Source: Harmothoe impar
Lineage: Eukaryota; Annelida; Polychaeta; Phyllodocida; Polynoidae
Direction of reading: 5' to 3'
Assembly: GCA_947462335.1 (NCBI GenBank)
Contig: OX381721.1
Location: 35,514,303 to 35,578,302, forward strand
Length of the DNA stretch: 64,000 nucleotides
The notes under the pieces are model-generated. The model saw nothing but the letters and a program-made list of their open reading frames with translations, was not told the DNA's origin and ran no database searches. How positions within the stretch are numbered: the stretch's first letter is position 1; the number at the start of each line of letters is the position of its first letter. The translations under genes and the position numbers were made by a program. Shown piece by piece: positions 9,206-19,846 of the stretch.

Positions 9206-10114
9206 CCAATTAAAAAAATGTGTAGTTCCATAATCCAGAGAGAAAAAAATCAAGAAAAAAAACAAAAAATCAAAAAGTTTTGCATCCTCCTAGATTTATC
9301 TCACAAGTAGCACTAGATTAACCAACTTAGTTTCTCTATATGATATCAGGATGTTGTACGCTTCACTTTTCTAATTTATACACCATAAAGTAATTTGGTT
9401 ACAGCCTCCAAGCTTGAAAAATGCAGCACTCGATATATTTGACCCAATGGTAACATCATAGGCCCAAGTAGATATGCCTGCTGCCCAGCTAACAAAAAAA
9501 CGTTATTTTACGTCAAAATAACGTTTTAAATTTTACATAACGTTATTTCATATTAAAGAGCCTTAGAAAAACGTTGACATATTGTAATATACCTATCGAA
9601 AATAGCATTGTGATACCTTGTACTAGCTCATACCGGAAGTAGCAATAAAAGCGCGGCAAACTACCTCAGTTGTGCCTACCCTGCACACTTACGAAGCTCA
9701 GGTTCGGGTGGGAACCTTTCTCTTACATGTGGGTCCGAACTACTTCCCATGTGCGCGGATCTGTCAGATTTTATAATATTTCAGATAGACTTTGTCAGCC
9801 ACTTATCTAGACATAACCTGCATAAGACAACATTCATTTGTCAATATCTAACCGAAAATGGCTCATATTCTATGTCAAATAGCCTGTGCCAAGTTTGACA
9901 GCTCACCTTGTTTGTAAACAACAATTCGAAATCTCAACTGCCATGGCCGAAAATGAAGTCCAAATTTAGCTAAATAATTGTCATTTATACCCTCTATTAT
10001 GACATATCTAGTTAGAATATTGTATTATTAGTTGATTTCAATCGAGATTGCTTCCTATTTAGTAAAGTATTCTAGCTTTATAGCTGTAAAATAGATGGAC
10101 TATATTTTGTAATG
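9206..10114. other. Host spacer between copies 1 and 2
   Basis: AT-rich DNA with no convincing coding frame. It contains several AACGTTAT-type short repeats near 9500-9550. I recognise nothing else in it. Confidence 0.6.
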
Positions 10115-10120
10115 TATGTG
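10115..10120. repeat. Target site duplication, left, copy 2
   Basis: TATGTG immediately before the terminal AG, identical to 19841-19846. Confidence 0.93.
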
Positions 10121-10544
10121 AGTAGTATAGTATGTATCGGAACGGGACTATAGTTAAGTACTGTTTATTACTCAATCGACATGCAGCCAATCAGAGGCCT
10201 CCATTTGGTCACGTGACCGGAAGTGACCTACTTAGGGGATTAGTGGTGACGTCACGTGACCTAGTTAGCCAATCAGAGGCCTCCATTTGGTCACGTGACC
10301 GGAAGTGACCTACTTAGGGGATTAGCGGTGCATTCTGGGTAACCCTGAAGCCAATCAGAGGCCTCCATTGGGTGACCGGAAGTGACCTACTTAGGGGATG
10401 GTGCATTCTGGGTAACCTACTGACCTACTTAGGGGACCGGAAGTGACGTCACATGACCTAATGGCCAACCGGAAGTGACCTCATTGAGGATCACGTGACC
10501 GGAAGTGACCTGATTGATCACGTGACCGGAAGAAGAAGAAGAAG

Positions 10545-10575
<31 letters not shown>
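10121..10575 (+). repeat. Left terminal inverted repeat, copy 2
   Basis: The terminal 70 bases are unique sequence. After that come repeated units of CCAATCAGAGGCCTCC, GTCACGTGACCGGAAGTGAC, CTACTTAGGGGAT and GGTGCATTCTGGGTAAC. The composite ETS-CRE site CCGGAAGTGACGTCA lies at 10437-10451. A GAA run (10529-10574) ends it. Compared with the right end it lacks about 55 bases near the inner part, probably lost between repeats. Confidence 0.92.
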
Positions 10576-10808
10576 GACGTCACGCGACTTAATGAAGAGA
10601 TGAGCGTCTTTAAGGGGTCACGGGCTTTAAAATGTGATATCTTTTTTTTTTTTTGGAGGAGGAGGCGAGTCTCTTATTTTTTTTCGGTAAACTAATAAAA
10701 AACACTACGATATAAGTTTTTTTTTCATTTTTTTTCATTTTTTATTGTTTTACGAGCGACTGGAAGTGACTTATTGAACTAGGTAGAAGCGTTCTTTAGA
10801 GTGTATAA

Positions 10809-10960
10809 GGGGGGGAGGGGAGGGGAGGGGGGGAGGGGGGCTCTTTTAAGATGCATGGGGAGGGGGGCGCTTTTAGGATGCATGGGGCGAGTGGTGGGGG
10901 GGAGGGGGGGAGGGGGGAGGGGGGCACTCTAGGGGGGTGGGGGAGCACTCTAAGGGGCGT
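10809..10960 (+). repeat. G-rich tract, copy 2
   Basis: Same position and character as 411-577, with shorter G runs. It is capable of forming G-quadruplexes on the plus strand. Confidence 0.78.
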
Positions 10961-11003
10961 TTGTCTCTTTTAAGAAAAAAAGAAAAGAAAAAGATTTCAA
11001 TCG

Positions 11004-11045
11004 AGAGACACGCTTCTTCCTCTCGAGAGGAAGAAGCGTGTCTCT
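11004..11045. repeat. Perfect 42-bp palindrome, copy 2
   Basis: Identical to the palindrome at 617-658, centred on CTCGAG. Confidence 0.9.
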
Positions 11046-11196
11046 TCGTTTTTTTTTTGTTTATCACGTGCTGCGATGAGGCGATCAGCTGCGACTGGAG
11101 GAAGTGACACTTTAAGAGATCGCGCGTCTTAATTGTTATGATATTTTTTTTTTTACTTACTAATAAAGAAGACGTATGAAAATAAAACACAACAAT

Positions 11197-11883
11197 TCAC
11201 ATGTCCGTCGTTCTCGTTGTTTCTTGCTTGATAAAGTCAAGTAATATCGCGATGCCGAGGCCAAACTTTCCCATGTCCTCAGTCAACACTCGAAGGAGTT
11301 CAAAAGGCGTACCGCCGGCGCCGTCAGCTTCATCTTGCCACATTTTCAACACTCGGAAGGCCCACTCAGCGGGACTTCCTCCGTATTCGCATTCTTCAGC
11401 GATCTTATCTAACCTCTCAGGCGACAATTTTAAATGGTCCCCCACCTCTTTCCACCTGCTACCCAGACGTCTGCCGAGGGTGCCCAAGTGCTTGTGCATC
11501 GCGCGCGAGTCGGGGTTTTCGAAATCCAACCCCTGTCTGTGGAGAAGGGCCATCCACTGAGCCAACAGTTCCATGCGTCTTATGCGGGTGAAGACGCGAC
11601 CGAGCTCGCCCCATCTATGACGATGCGGGGTTTCACCCCACCACACTCGGAACATCGCCGTACACAGCTCCTCCGGTGTCTTGACACTGCGCTCTACTAG
11701 AGCATCCATACGGGCGGCGCTGACTTTTAAGCTACTGCCCAACTCTCTCCAACAGCCGCTCAACTCTTTACCTAGTTGACGAAGCAAGGCGTCGCTATAG
11801 GCTAACCGCCGCTGTCCTACCTGTCGGGTCTCCCCATCATCGGTCTGCTGCCTCGCGCCGCGTCTCACGTCGTCAAGCCGCAT
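11197..11883 (-). CDS. Tandem death-domain protein with lost start codon, copy 2
   Basis: Homologous sequence runs from 11946 to the stop at 11197-11199. The codon that is the ATG in copies 1 and 3 is ATA here (11944-11946). An extra 5 bases just upstream place a farther ATG at 12126 in the same open frame, but that ATG lies upstream of the TATA box (12093-12100) and is probably not transcribed from it. The first usable ATG in the expected transcript is the one given (11883), corresponding to residue 22 of copy 3. It keeps both death domains (W66 and W165 in copy-3 numbering) and the full C-terminus. Start choice is uncertain; the alternative is a 309-residue product from 12126 with an Ala/Thr-rich extension. 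Confidence 0.75.
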   Translation of the reverse strand: MRLDDVRRGARQQTDDGETRQVGQRRLAYSDALLRQLGKELSGCWRELGSSLKVSAARMDALVERSVKTPEELCTAMFRVWWGETPHRHRWGELGRVFTRIRRMELLAQWMALLHRQGLDFENPDSRAMHKHLGTLGRRLGSRWKEVGDHLKLSPERLDKIAEECEYGGSPAEWAFRVLKMWQDEADGAGGTPFELLRVLTEDMGKFGLGIAILLDFIKQETTRTTDM

Positions 11884-11977
11884 TAACTTTTTTTCAGGCG
11901 CACTAGGCGGTGAAGGCGAGCTTGAAAGTGGAATAGCTTGAGCTATCTCGTCTCGTCTCGTCTTGGCGGCGGCGGCA

Positions 11978-12008
<31 letters not shown>

Positions 12009-12092
12009 CGGTGGTGGTGGTGGCGGTGGTGGTGGTAGTAGCCGTTACTGGGGTCAGAGGTGATATGTTTTTTTTCCAACAGAAATGAGAGC

Positions 12093-12100
12093 TTTTTATA
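12093..12100 (-). promoter_or_regulatory. TATA box, death-domain gene, copy 2
   Basis: TATAAAAA on the minus strand, about 150 bases upstream of the lost start codon. Confidence 0.7.
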
Positions 12101-12564
12101 CAGAGGGAGTTTAATCCCATTTCCAACAGCGCTCCAGCTGTCTAGCACCCTGTCCGCATGACGCTTTTTCAGCCGCTCCGCTCCTTAAGAGCTTAGATGA
12201 CGAGGGGGTGTGGCATCGCTATCCGTGGAGACCAGCTGAAAACGGTGTTTTTTCCTCACTCATAGCCTTAATACCTCCTACCCCCTACCCGAGGACGTCT
12301 CCCTCCCTCTGACATTCATTGTAACAAACGTCAGAGGTCAGGTGAAAATCGGATTTTTTTTCATGCACAGCCTTAGGCAGCTGTCACCCCTCCCTATTGA
12401 ACTAGCCGGCCGCCCGCCCGCCTGGCCGGCCCGGTCTACTCACCACGGCAGGAGGTGGCGATTTTTGTCTTACACTTAAGTCGCTCACCACATGCACACG
12501 CCTCTACTCACAGACAGACACGTTCGTCTTAGGGGGGTCCTGCTTCACGCCACACGCCTCCTGT

Positions 12565-12948
12565 AGTTTTTTTTTGTATACACACTGTAAGCTCATCACC
12601 GTTACCGTTAATCCTTTATACAGCTAACGCGCGCTGAATGGCTGAACAGGGTGGTAAGCGGCTTAGCTCACCACAGCGGATCCCTCAAAAAGGGATCCAG
12701 CTGAAAACGTCATACCTTATGTCTTTGTGAATGGCCGCCGCCGGTCAGTCGACGGCAGTTTTTTTTTGTATACACACTGTAAGCTCATCACCGTTACCGT
12801 TAATCCTTTATACAGCTAACGCGCGCTGAATGGCTGAACAGGGTGGTAAGCGGCTTAGCTCACCACAGTGGATCCCTCAAAAAGGGATCCAGCTGAAAAC
12901 GTCATACCTTATGTCTTTGTGAATGGCCGCCGCCGGTCAGTCGACGGC
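12565..12948. repeat. 192-bp tandem duplication in the control region, copy 2
   Basis: Two almost identical units starting AGTTTTTTTTTGTATACAC. Copies 1 and 3 have the unit once, so the duplication postdates the split from copy 3. Confidence 0.9.
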
Positions 12949-13183
12949 AGGCAGCAACCGCTTAACCCTTTATACAGCTAATGCGCGTTGAATTACTGAA
13001 CAGGGTGGTAAGCGGCTTAGCTCATCATCACAGTCGATCTCTCAAAAGAGGGGGGGGGGAAAGGGATCCAGCTGAAAACGTCATGCCTTATGTCTTTTTG
13101 TTTCTCTTTGTGAATGGCCGCCGGCCAGCCGGCGGCAGCTGAACAGGGTCGGTAAGTAGCTTAGCTCTAGAAGCGAGAAGGCG

Positions 13184-13191
13184 TATATAAG
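13184..13191 (+). promoter_or_regulatory. TATA box, PC4-like gene, copy 2
   Basis: TATATAAG, 60 bases upstream of the ATG at 13252. Confidence 0.8.
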
Positions 13192-13251
13192 GGGCTTGGA
13201 AACCTCCATTCACTCACTCATTCTTTTTTGCTGCTCTCTACAGTCACCACC

Positions 13252-14841
13252 ATGAGCAAAAGACAACAGCTAGCGGCGTTCAAGAACAAGAAGACTACGC
13301 GGAACAGCGTTCGTTTAGCGTCAGTGCCTGCTCTTGCTACTGAACATGAGACTACCGCCGCAGCCGGTTGGTCTTATCACCCTCCTGCTGTAGCGAGCGC
13401 TCGCGGCAGTAGTAGTAGTAGTAGTAGTAGTAGCAGCAGCACTAGTAGTAGCAGTAGTAGTAGTAGTGGTAGTAGTACTAGTAGTACTACTGGTAGCAGT
13501 CGTCGTGCTAGCGACGTTGTTACACTCGCGACGGTACACGTTGCTGCTAAGCGCGCTGCCGCTGCTACCGCCGTCCCGCCTGCCGCTGCTGCTGCTGCTG
13601 CTGCTGCTGCTGCGCCTGCTACTGCTGCGCTTGCTACGGCTGCGCCTGCTGAGGCTGCTGCTGCGCCTGCTACTGTTGCGTCTGCTGCGGCTGCGCCTGC
13701 TGCGGCTGCTTCTGCTGCACTTGCTGCTACTGCTACTACTACTGACGACAACGCTCCTGGCACAGCGCAGTACTGGCAACCGGGTTTTTACCTCCCCACT
13801 ACTGTTGATGACTTTGATGACCTGCCGCACGTTGCACAGCCCCTCTCCTCCACCACTACATCGACGGACGCCCTCGACGCCGCTCGCGCTGAGAGTTACA
13901 GCTATTCGGACACTCAGCCCCTGAACCGAGAAGAAGAGGAGGAGGAGGAGCAGCAACAGGGTGAGACAGAGAACGACGCTGACGACGAGGCGTACGAAGA
14001 ACCCGAAGGGCAAGGGGTGAGCGGTACGTTTTTCGGCTTCCCTCTTCGACCTTTCGACCTCACTTCCTCCACTGCTAGCGCCCCCCCGTCCGGTCCGTGG
14101 CGACTGCCCTCACCGCCACCTTACGAGGGCGGCGGCGGCGCTTCATCTTCTACCGCTACACACAGCACGGACGGCGTGTGGCTGCGCTGTTCCAACAACG
14201 AGACCTCCGATACCACCAGCGCTGACGCTGCTCCTGCTATCGGTTCTGCTGCTGATTCAGCTCACGCTGATGGTGTTACTCATCCTGCGGGTGTGAAACG
14301 TTCTAAGGTGAGTTCCAGAACAACAAGGCCCACTAAGAAGAGAAAAATACAAGAAAAAGAAGGAGATGGACGAGAAGAAGCAGAGAAAACACTCGGGTTA
14401 GAGTTCTGCTTAGACGGAGCTTTGACGCTGGAGATCTGGGAGGACGTGGCTAGACTGTCTAGGAGGCCGCGCTACACAAAAGACGGCCAGGTGAAAGAGG
14501 CGTCTCTGACCAGAAGCAAGCGAGTGCACTTCACGGCCGACGCGCTGCGCGAGCTCATAGCACGCATCGCCGATATCCGCGCAGTGGTGCGCATACGCGA
14601 CACAGCGGCCGCGCAAGGAAAACCTAATCACACCCCCTGGTTCGCAGTGCTGGATGAGGCGGGCGAAGTGTACGCAGCTGTGAGCTACTACAGCGGTAAG
14701 AACCTCGTCCACGTGCGCAAGTACGAAGGTCCTGACAAAAAACCCACACAGCAGGGGGTGACGCTGTCCGCCAGAGCGCTCAAAGAGTTGGATGACAAAA
14801 CAGAGATCATTCTGAAATATCTCGGCATAGATTCGGAATGA
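13252..14841 (+). CDS. Ser/Ala-rich nuclear protein with tandem PC4-like repeats, copy 2
   Basis: 529 residues from the Kozak-type ATG (CACCATGAG). Organisation is as in copy 1: poly-Ser, poly-Ala, acidic block, basic nuclear signal (PTKKRKIQ), and a conserved C-terminal 145 residues with two PC4-like units. The last unit contains GKNLVHVRKY and GVTLSARALKEL. Low-complexity tracts differ in length from copies 1 and 3 through AGT and GCT triplet changes, while the C-terminus is almost invariant. That contrast points to purifying selection on the C-terminal module. The frame is intact. Confidence 0.85.
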   Translation: MSKRQQLAAFKNKKTTRNSVRLASVPALATEHETTAAAGWSYHPPAVASARGSSSSSSSSSSSTSSSSSSSSGSSTSSTTGSSRRASDVVTLATVHVAAKRAAAATAVPPAAAAAAAAAAAPATAALATAAPAEAAAAPATVASAAAAPAAAASAALAATATTTDDNAPGTAQYWQPGFYLPTTVDDFDDLPHVAQPLSSTTTSTDALDAARAESYSYSDTQPLNREEEEEEEQQQGETENDADDEAYEEPEGQGVSGTFFGFPLRPFDLTSSTASAPPSGPWRLPSPPPYEGGGGASSSTATHSTDGVWLRCSNNETSDTTSADAAPAIGSAADSAHADGVTHPAGVKRSKVSSRTTRPTKKRKIQEKEGDGREEAEKTLGLEFCLDGALTLEIWEDVARLSRRPRYTKDGQVKEASLTRSKRVHFTADALRELIARIADIRAVVRIRDTAAAQGKPNHTPWFAVLDEAGEVYAAVSYYSGKNLVHVRKYEGPDKKPTQQGVTLSARALKELDDKTEIILKYLGIDSE

Positions 14842-15046
14842 GAGACGCTCAACGCTCACGCGCGCACACACACACACACAGCGTTTGACGTACGCTGTAT
14901 GAGACAGACAGACAGACAGACAGACAGACGGATACACAGACAGCAGACAGAAAAGATAGTTACATAGACGACAGATTGATAGATGGCTAGATAGATAGAT
15001 AGATAGTTAGACGGCTAAGTAGTTGGTAACCGAGTGAAAAAAAACC
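14842..15046 (+). repeat. Microsatellite spacer, copy 2
   Basis: CA, GACA and GATA runs as in copy 1, with different repeat numbers. Confidence 0.85.
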
Positions 15047-18000
15047 ATGACACAGTACGTATGCGAAAAGTGTTTCAAAATGTTTAAAAGAGCGTACAAC
15101 CACGAGAGACACGTAGAAAATTGTAGAGTAGTAGCTAAGTTTTGCCCTCTATGCGGCGAAGGGGATTGCCGAAAGAGCGCTTGTCGACGCGAATCTCTGG
15201 ACGGGGTGACCGTCCCTCCGCGCATATGTGCTGTACCGAACGGGGAGGAAACGTTCACGGCGAATTAGCCTGCGATACAAACAGGCGTCAGGATGCACGG
15301 GACTCGCGTGAGTGTAACAAACTTCAGGCTACCAACCGGCGAGTTGAGTGACGCTGTAGATACTATGCGTCGCATTCACTTGACACAAAGATTCAGATAC
15401 AAAGTGGGTTTCTCGGTAGGCTTACTGTTACAACACAGAGAAGACAAGAGCAAACTGCGCTACTTCCACGCCTCCCAGAACAACGCAACTCTCATACAAC
15501 CGCTCCCTACTGTAACTAATTCAGAAACTTTGGAAGAGCTCCTCTCAAAGATGCAAAACACCGTCGCTTGCGAGGAGGTACGGAAACTTTGCGACGCTGA
15601 CACCAAGTGGCACGTTCTTTTTCCTACCAATTTGAACATCTGCGTTTACATGGGACCGGGGGAATTCCCCATAGGCGGTAGGATCACTCAGGCCGGTCGA
15701 GTTGGAAAGAGAAGCGGCGTGTTAGATTTTCCCAACAAGGACAACCTCTGCATCTTCCGCTGCATTTCCTTTCACTTATACAACACCAGCAAGCGCGCTT
15801 CAGATTTGTTACGTCAGTTCTGTCCCGCTGCCACACCTGAATCCTTTCCGGGTCTGAACATCCGCGACTTACCCGCGTTAGAGAACTTGTTTGACGTACA
15901 AATAGCGGTTTACACCGCGTCGCGTCAAGTGCCGGGGCGGAAGTTGAGAAGACGCGTTACTCTGATCAGACCGCCTTCCAGAACTGTGGCCGCCCGAGGT
16001 AAAGTCAACCTACACCTGACGGCGAAAGGCGGTTTGCACGTCTCTCTCGTCACGGACTTCAACGCGTACGCGGGCATATACGAATGTTGCAAGTGTAAGG
16101 CGGCGTTCACCACCGAGTTCTTGCTGAAGAGACACAGGAACCAGCTTTCCTCTTGCCGACAAGTCAAGTTGCGCTACGTAGGTGGCATCTACCAAAATTC
16201 GAGAACGATTTTCGAAGCGCTAGCAGACTTCTCCATTTTTCCCCCCGACGGACATTCCGGAATCTACCCTTACAAGATCGCCTTCGATTTCGAGGCTTTC
16301 TTCAGACCGTGCAAAGAACCGTCGACGGAGCACGTGTCCCTGCTGTGGGATCACGTCCCTTTGTCGGCTAGCGTCGCATCCGACTTTCCGGGGTGGGAGG
16401 GGCCCGTCTGCTTCGTCAGAGCGTCCGACGCAGATTCCGACCCCTTGTTGGACCGAGTTTTAAATCACATAAACGAGAACGCCAAAGCGATCGGGGAAGC
16501 TGTGCTAGAACTTTACCGACCGACGTTAGCGAAGTTAGATGCGGCGATAGGTGAAGCTCTCCTGCTGGAGGAGGCGACGTTCACCACCCCTTCTCCAGGC
16601 GGCTTCGCTGCGGCTCAGACCAGACACCCGTTAGTTCAACTGAAGAAGCGTCTTCTGAGATACATCCGTCAAGCTCCAGTGGTGGGCTTCAACTCGGGGC
16701 GTTACGACTTGAACCTGATCAAAATACGCCTTCACTCGTTCTTCGCCTCCGGAGACCGAAGAAACCAAGAATTCAGCGTCATAAAGAGAAGCAATCAATA
16801 CTTGGCGGTTTACACACAGCACACGGTTTTCTTGGACGTAGTCAACTATTTGGCACCCGGTTACAACTACGCGACCTATTTGCGAGCTTTCACCAGGAAC
16901 GAAGAGAAAGGTCACTTTCCTTACGAATGGATGACGTCTACCAGGAAACTGGCAAACAGAACGCTGCCGCCGAGATCGGCTTTCGACAGCGAGCTGACGG
17001 GCGTCAAAATGTCCGAATCCGACTACGCCGCATGTCAGAAAGTTTGGTCCGACGAGAAGATGCAAACTATGGAAGACTACTTGATCCACTACAACAACAA
17101 AGACGTGAAACCTTTCATAGAAGCTCTGAAAAATCACGCTAAATTTTTCCAAGATCGCGGCATCGACATGTTGAAAGACAGAGTTTCTCTCGCCGGTTTG
17201 ACTTTACGCTTCCTCTTCCAAAACCTAGAAGACGCGTTCACAACGTTTCCCCAGTTCGACGCCGTCCTCCACGCTCTGATCAAAGAGAATCTAGTCGGCG
17301 GTCCTTCCATCATCTTCCATAGATTTCACGAGAAGGGCACCACGCGGATAAGGGAGCACAAGTACGGCGAAGAAGCGAGACCGTGCCAACACATCCTAGG
17401 ACTAGACGCTAACTCTCTGTACTTGCGCTGCATGAGCGAAGCGCACTGCACGGGCTATTACGCGGTGAGACGGCCCGAGACCGAGTTCAAGCCCGAAATC
17501 AGGCAAAGAAACTCTCACAGCGCTTTGGAGTGGTTACGCTTCGTAGAGCACGACCGCGACGTGAAACTGCGCCACGCTCTGAACGGCGGCGAGATGGCGG
17601 TAGGCTGTCGGAGAATTCGCGTGGACGGATTTCACGCGGCCTCTAATACGGTTTTCCAGTTTCACGGGTGTTGGTTCCACGCTCACGAGTGCATACCGTC
17701 GCACCGATATCAGTGCGCTTCACTGAGAGAGGAGAGACGCGACAGAACGACCAGAGTAAGCGCTTACTTGAAAGCGTTAGGTTACAAGCTGGTCGTCGTG
17801 TGGGAGTGCGAATGGCGAGAGATGAAGCGTCGAGATGAGCGGGTCAAGGCCTCCCAACAACGCTGGAAGGTTGACGCTTTGAAAGTGTCTCGAAACGCGA
17901 TGAGCGAGAGCGACATCCTTTCCGCTGTGAAAGAGGAGAAAATGTTCGGTTTAGTTCAAGTGGACATCACTACGCCGCCTCACCTACGAGAGTACTTCGA

Positions 18001-19174
18001 AGAAATGACCCCCGTTTTCAAGAACGCGACCGTTTCAAAATCGGACATAGGCCCTCACATGTCAGACTTTGCGCAGGAAGAAAAGCTGTTGAGCACGCCT
18101 CAGAGATGTCTGATAGGGAGTTACCACGGAAAAAATATTCTCTTGGGAACGCCGCTTCTCAAGTGGTATTTAGAGCACGGTTTGATAGTCACCAAAGTGC
18201 AGCTGGTGGTAGAATACCTACCTAAACGCTCCTTTGCCGGTTTCGCGGACGAAGTGACGGCGGCGCGAAGACGTGGCGACGTGAACGAGAACGAGAAAAT
18301 TCTGTCAGACTGTTACAAGTTAATGGGAAACGCTACGTACGGTAAAACAATCTGCAACAAAGAAAAACACACGGCGGTGAGATACACTGACAGTCGGAAG
18401 TTCGAACTATTGGCCAATTCGTGGCGCTTCAAAAAGGCGTCCGAGTTGACTTCCGATCTGTTTGAAGTCGAACTACAACCGAAAACGGTCAAGAACAACC
18501 TCCCTATTCAGATAGGGTTCATGGTATACCAGTACGCGAAGTTGAAAATGTTAGAGTTCACATACGACTTCTTGGATAGATTCGTCGATCGGCGCGATTA
18601 TGCCCTTTGTCAAATGGACACCGACAGTCTTTACATGGCTCTCAGCGGTGCCACGTTGGATGACCTAGTGAAACCTCGCCTGAGAGAGACGTACTTCAGA
18701 GAGAAACGAAAGTGGCTTCCGACAGCGGTGTGCGACGAGCACTTAGAGCTTTTCGTGAAGACAAAAACGGAAAGAGTGCGAGAATGGTGTGCGCCGCCCG
18801 GCGGATGTTGTGAGAGACGGTACCTTCACGATCTGAGAACTTCGGGGCTCATGAAAGCGGAGTGGGAAGGTGACGGGATCCTAAGTCTCAACCCTAAGAC
18901 TTACATTTGCTACGATCGAGTCAGCGACACCGGTGAAAGAAAATCCAAAAAATGGAGTGCAAAAGGCGTACAGAAGAAACAAAACCCCCAGGAACCAGAC
19001 GCCTTCTTGGATGTTCTTCGCCAACGAAAAACTCTCATTGCTGTAAATAGAAATTTCAAAGTGGTGCGAAACAAAATGGTCACCTACACCATAGAGAAAG
19101 ACGGCGTGCGCTACTTGTATTATAAGCGTCGCGTGCATTCTGACGGTGTGACAACGAGTCCTTTAGAGATATGA
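15047..19174 (+). pseudogene. polB: Protein-primed family B DNA polymerase with nonsense codon, copy 2
   Basis: The 1375-codon frame is unbroken except for a TAG at 15266-15268 (codon 74, tryptophan in the other copies), just after the N-terminal zinc finger and CPLC knuckle. Downstream an ATG at 15293 opens the remaining 1293 residues, so re-initiation could still give a protein with the OTU-like patch, exonuclease and polymerase motifs but without the N-terminal finger. Apart from the stop, I see only about one residue different from copy 3 (Arg for Gly in the MLKD-x-VSLAG stretch). Inactivation therefore looks very recent, unless the stop is a sequencing error. Confidence 0.9.
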
Positions 19175-19339
19175 AAAAAAAAAAAAATAAATAAGCGTGT
19201 GCATCTTTTCAAAAATAGAGTGTTTATCAAGATTGAAAAAAAAAAATAAAAAAAATTAAAAGAAAATATTGTTGTGTTTTTATTATCATACGGCTTCTTT
19301 TACTAGTAAGTCGCGCAGTCTCTTAAAGCGTCACTCATG

Positions 19340-19840
19340 TGACGACGTCGCTTCCAGTCACGGGATCCTAAACAAAAAAAAACTTCTTCTTCTTCCGGTC
19401 ACGTGATCAATCAGGTCGCTTCCGATTGGCCATTAAGTCGTGTGACGTCACTTCCGGTCACGTGACTCATCAGGTCACTTCCGATCACGTGATCCTAAAT
19501 TAGGTCATATGACGTCACTTCCGGTCCCCTAAGTAGGTCAGTAGGTTACCCAGAATGCACCATCCCCTAAGTAGGTCACTTCCGGTCACCCAATGGAGGC
19601 CTCTGATTGGCTGCAGGGTTACCCAGAATGCACCGCTAATCCCCTAAGTAGGTCACTTCCGGTCACGTGACCAAATGGAGGCCTCTGATTGGCTAACTAG
19701 GTCACGTGACGTCACCACTAATCCCCTAAGTAGGTCACTTCCGGTCACGTGACCAAATGGAGGCCTCTGATTGGCTGCATGTCGATTGAGTAATAAACAG
19801 TACTTAACTATAGTCCCGTTCCGATACATACTATACTACT
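19340..19840 (-). repeat. Right terminal inverted repeat, copy 2
   Basis: Reverse complement of 10121 onward, near-identical for the outer 340 bases. It includes the ETS, E-box, CRE, CCAAT and CCCAGAATGCACC motifs and ends CTATACTACT. Confidence 0.92.
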
Positions 19841-19846
19841 TATGTG
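19841..19846. repeat. Target site duplication, right, copy 2
   Basis: TATGTG, identical to 10115-10120. Confidence 0.93.

Larger units (their letters stand above)
11947..13251. promoter_or_regulatory. Divergent control region, copy 2, with duplicated module
   Basis: Same plan as copy 1, but one module is present twice in tandem: 12565-12756 and 12757-12948, period 192. Each contains TTTATACAGCTAACG, a GGATCCCT-CAAAA-AGGGATCC hairpin and CAGCTGAAAACGTCATACC. TATA boxes lie at 12093-12100 (minus) and 13184-13191 (plus). Confidence 0.7.
10121..19840 (+). mobile_element. PolB / death-domain mobile element, copy 2 (complete)
   Basis: The only copy with both ends in the window: 9720 bp, starting AGTAGTATAG and ending CTATACTACT, flanked by TATGTG on both sides. 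The near-identical part of the terminal repeats is about 340 bp, with looser homology for another 100-200 bp. It encodes three genes and no integrase, ATPase, protease or capsid. The long inverted repeats, AG/CT ends, 6-bp duplication and protein-primed polymerase match Polintons/Mavericks, although those are usually 15-20 kb. Copy 2 is nearly identical to copy 3 yet carries a nonsense codon in the polymerase and a lost start codon in the death-domain gene. Confidence 0.95.
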
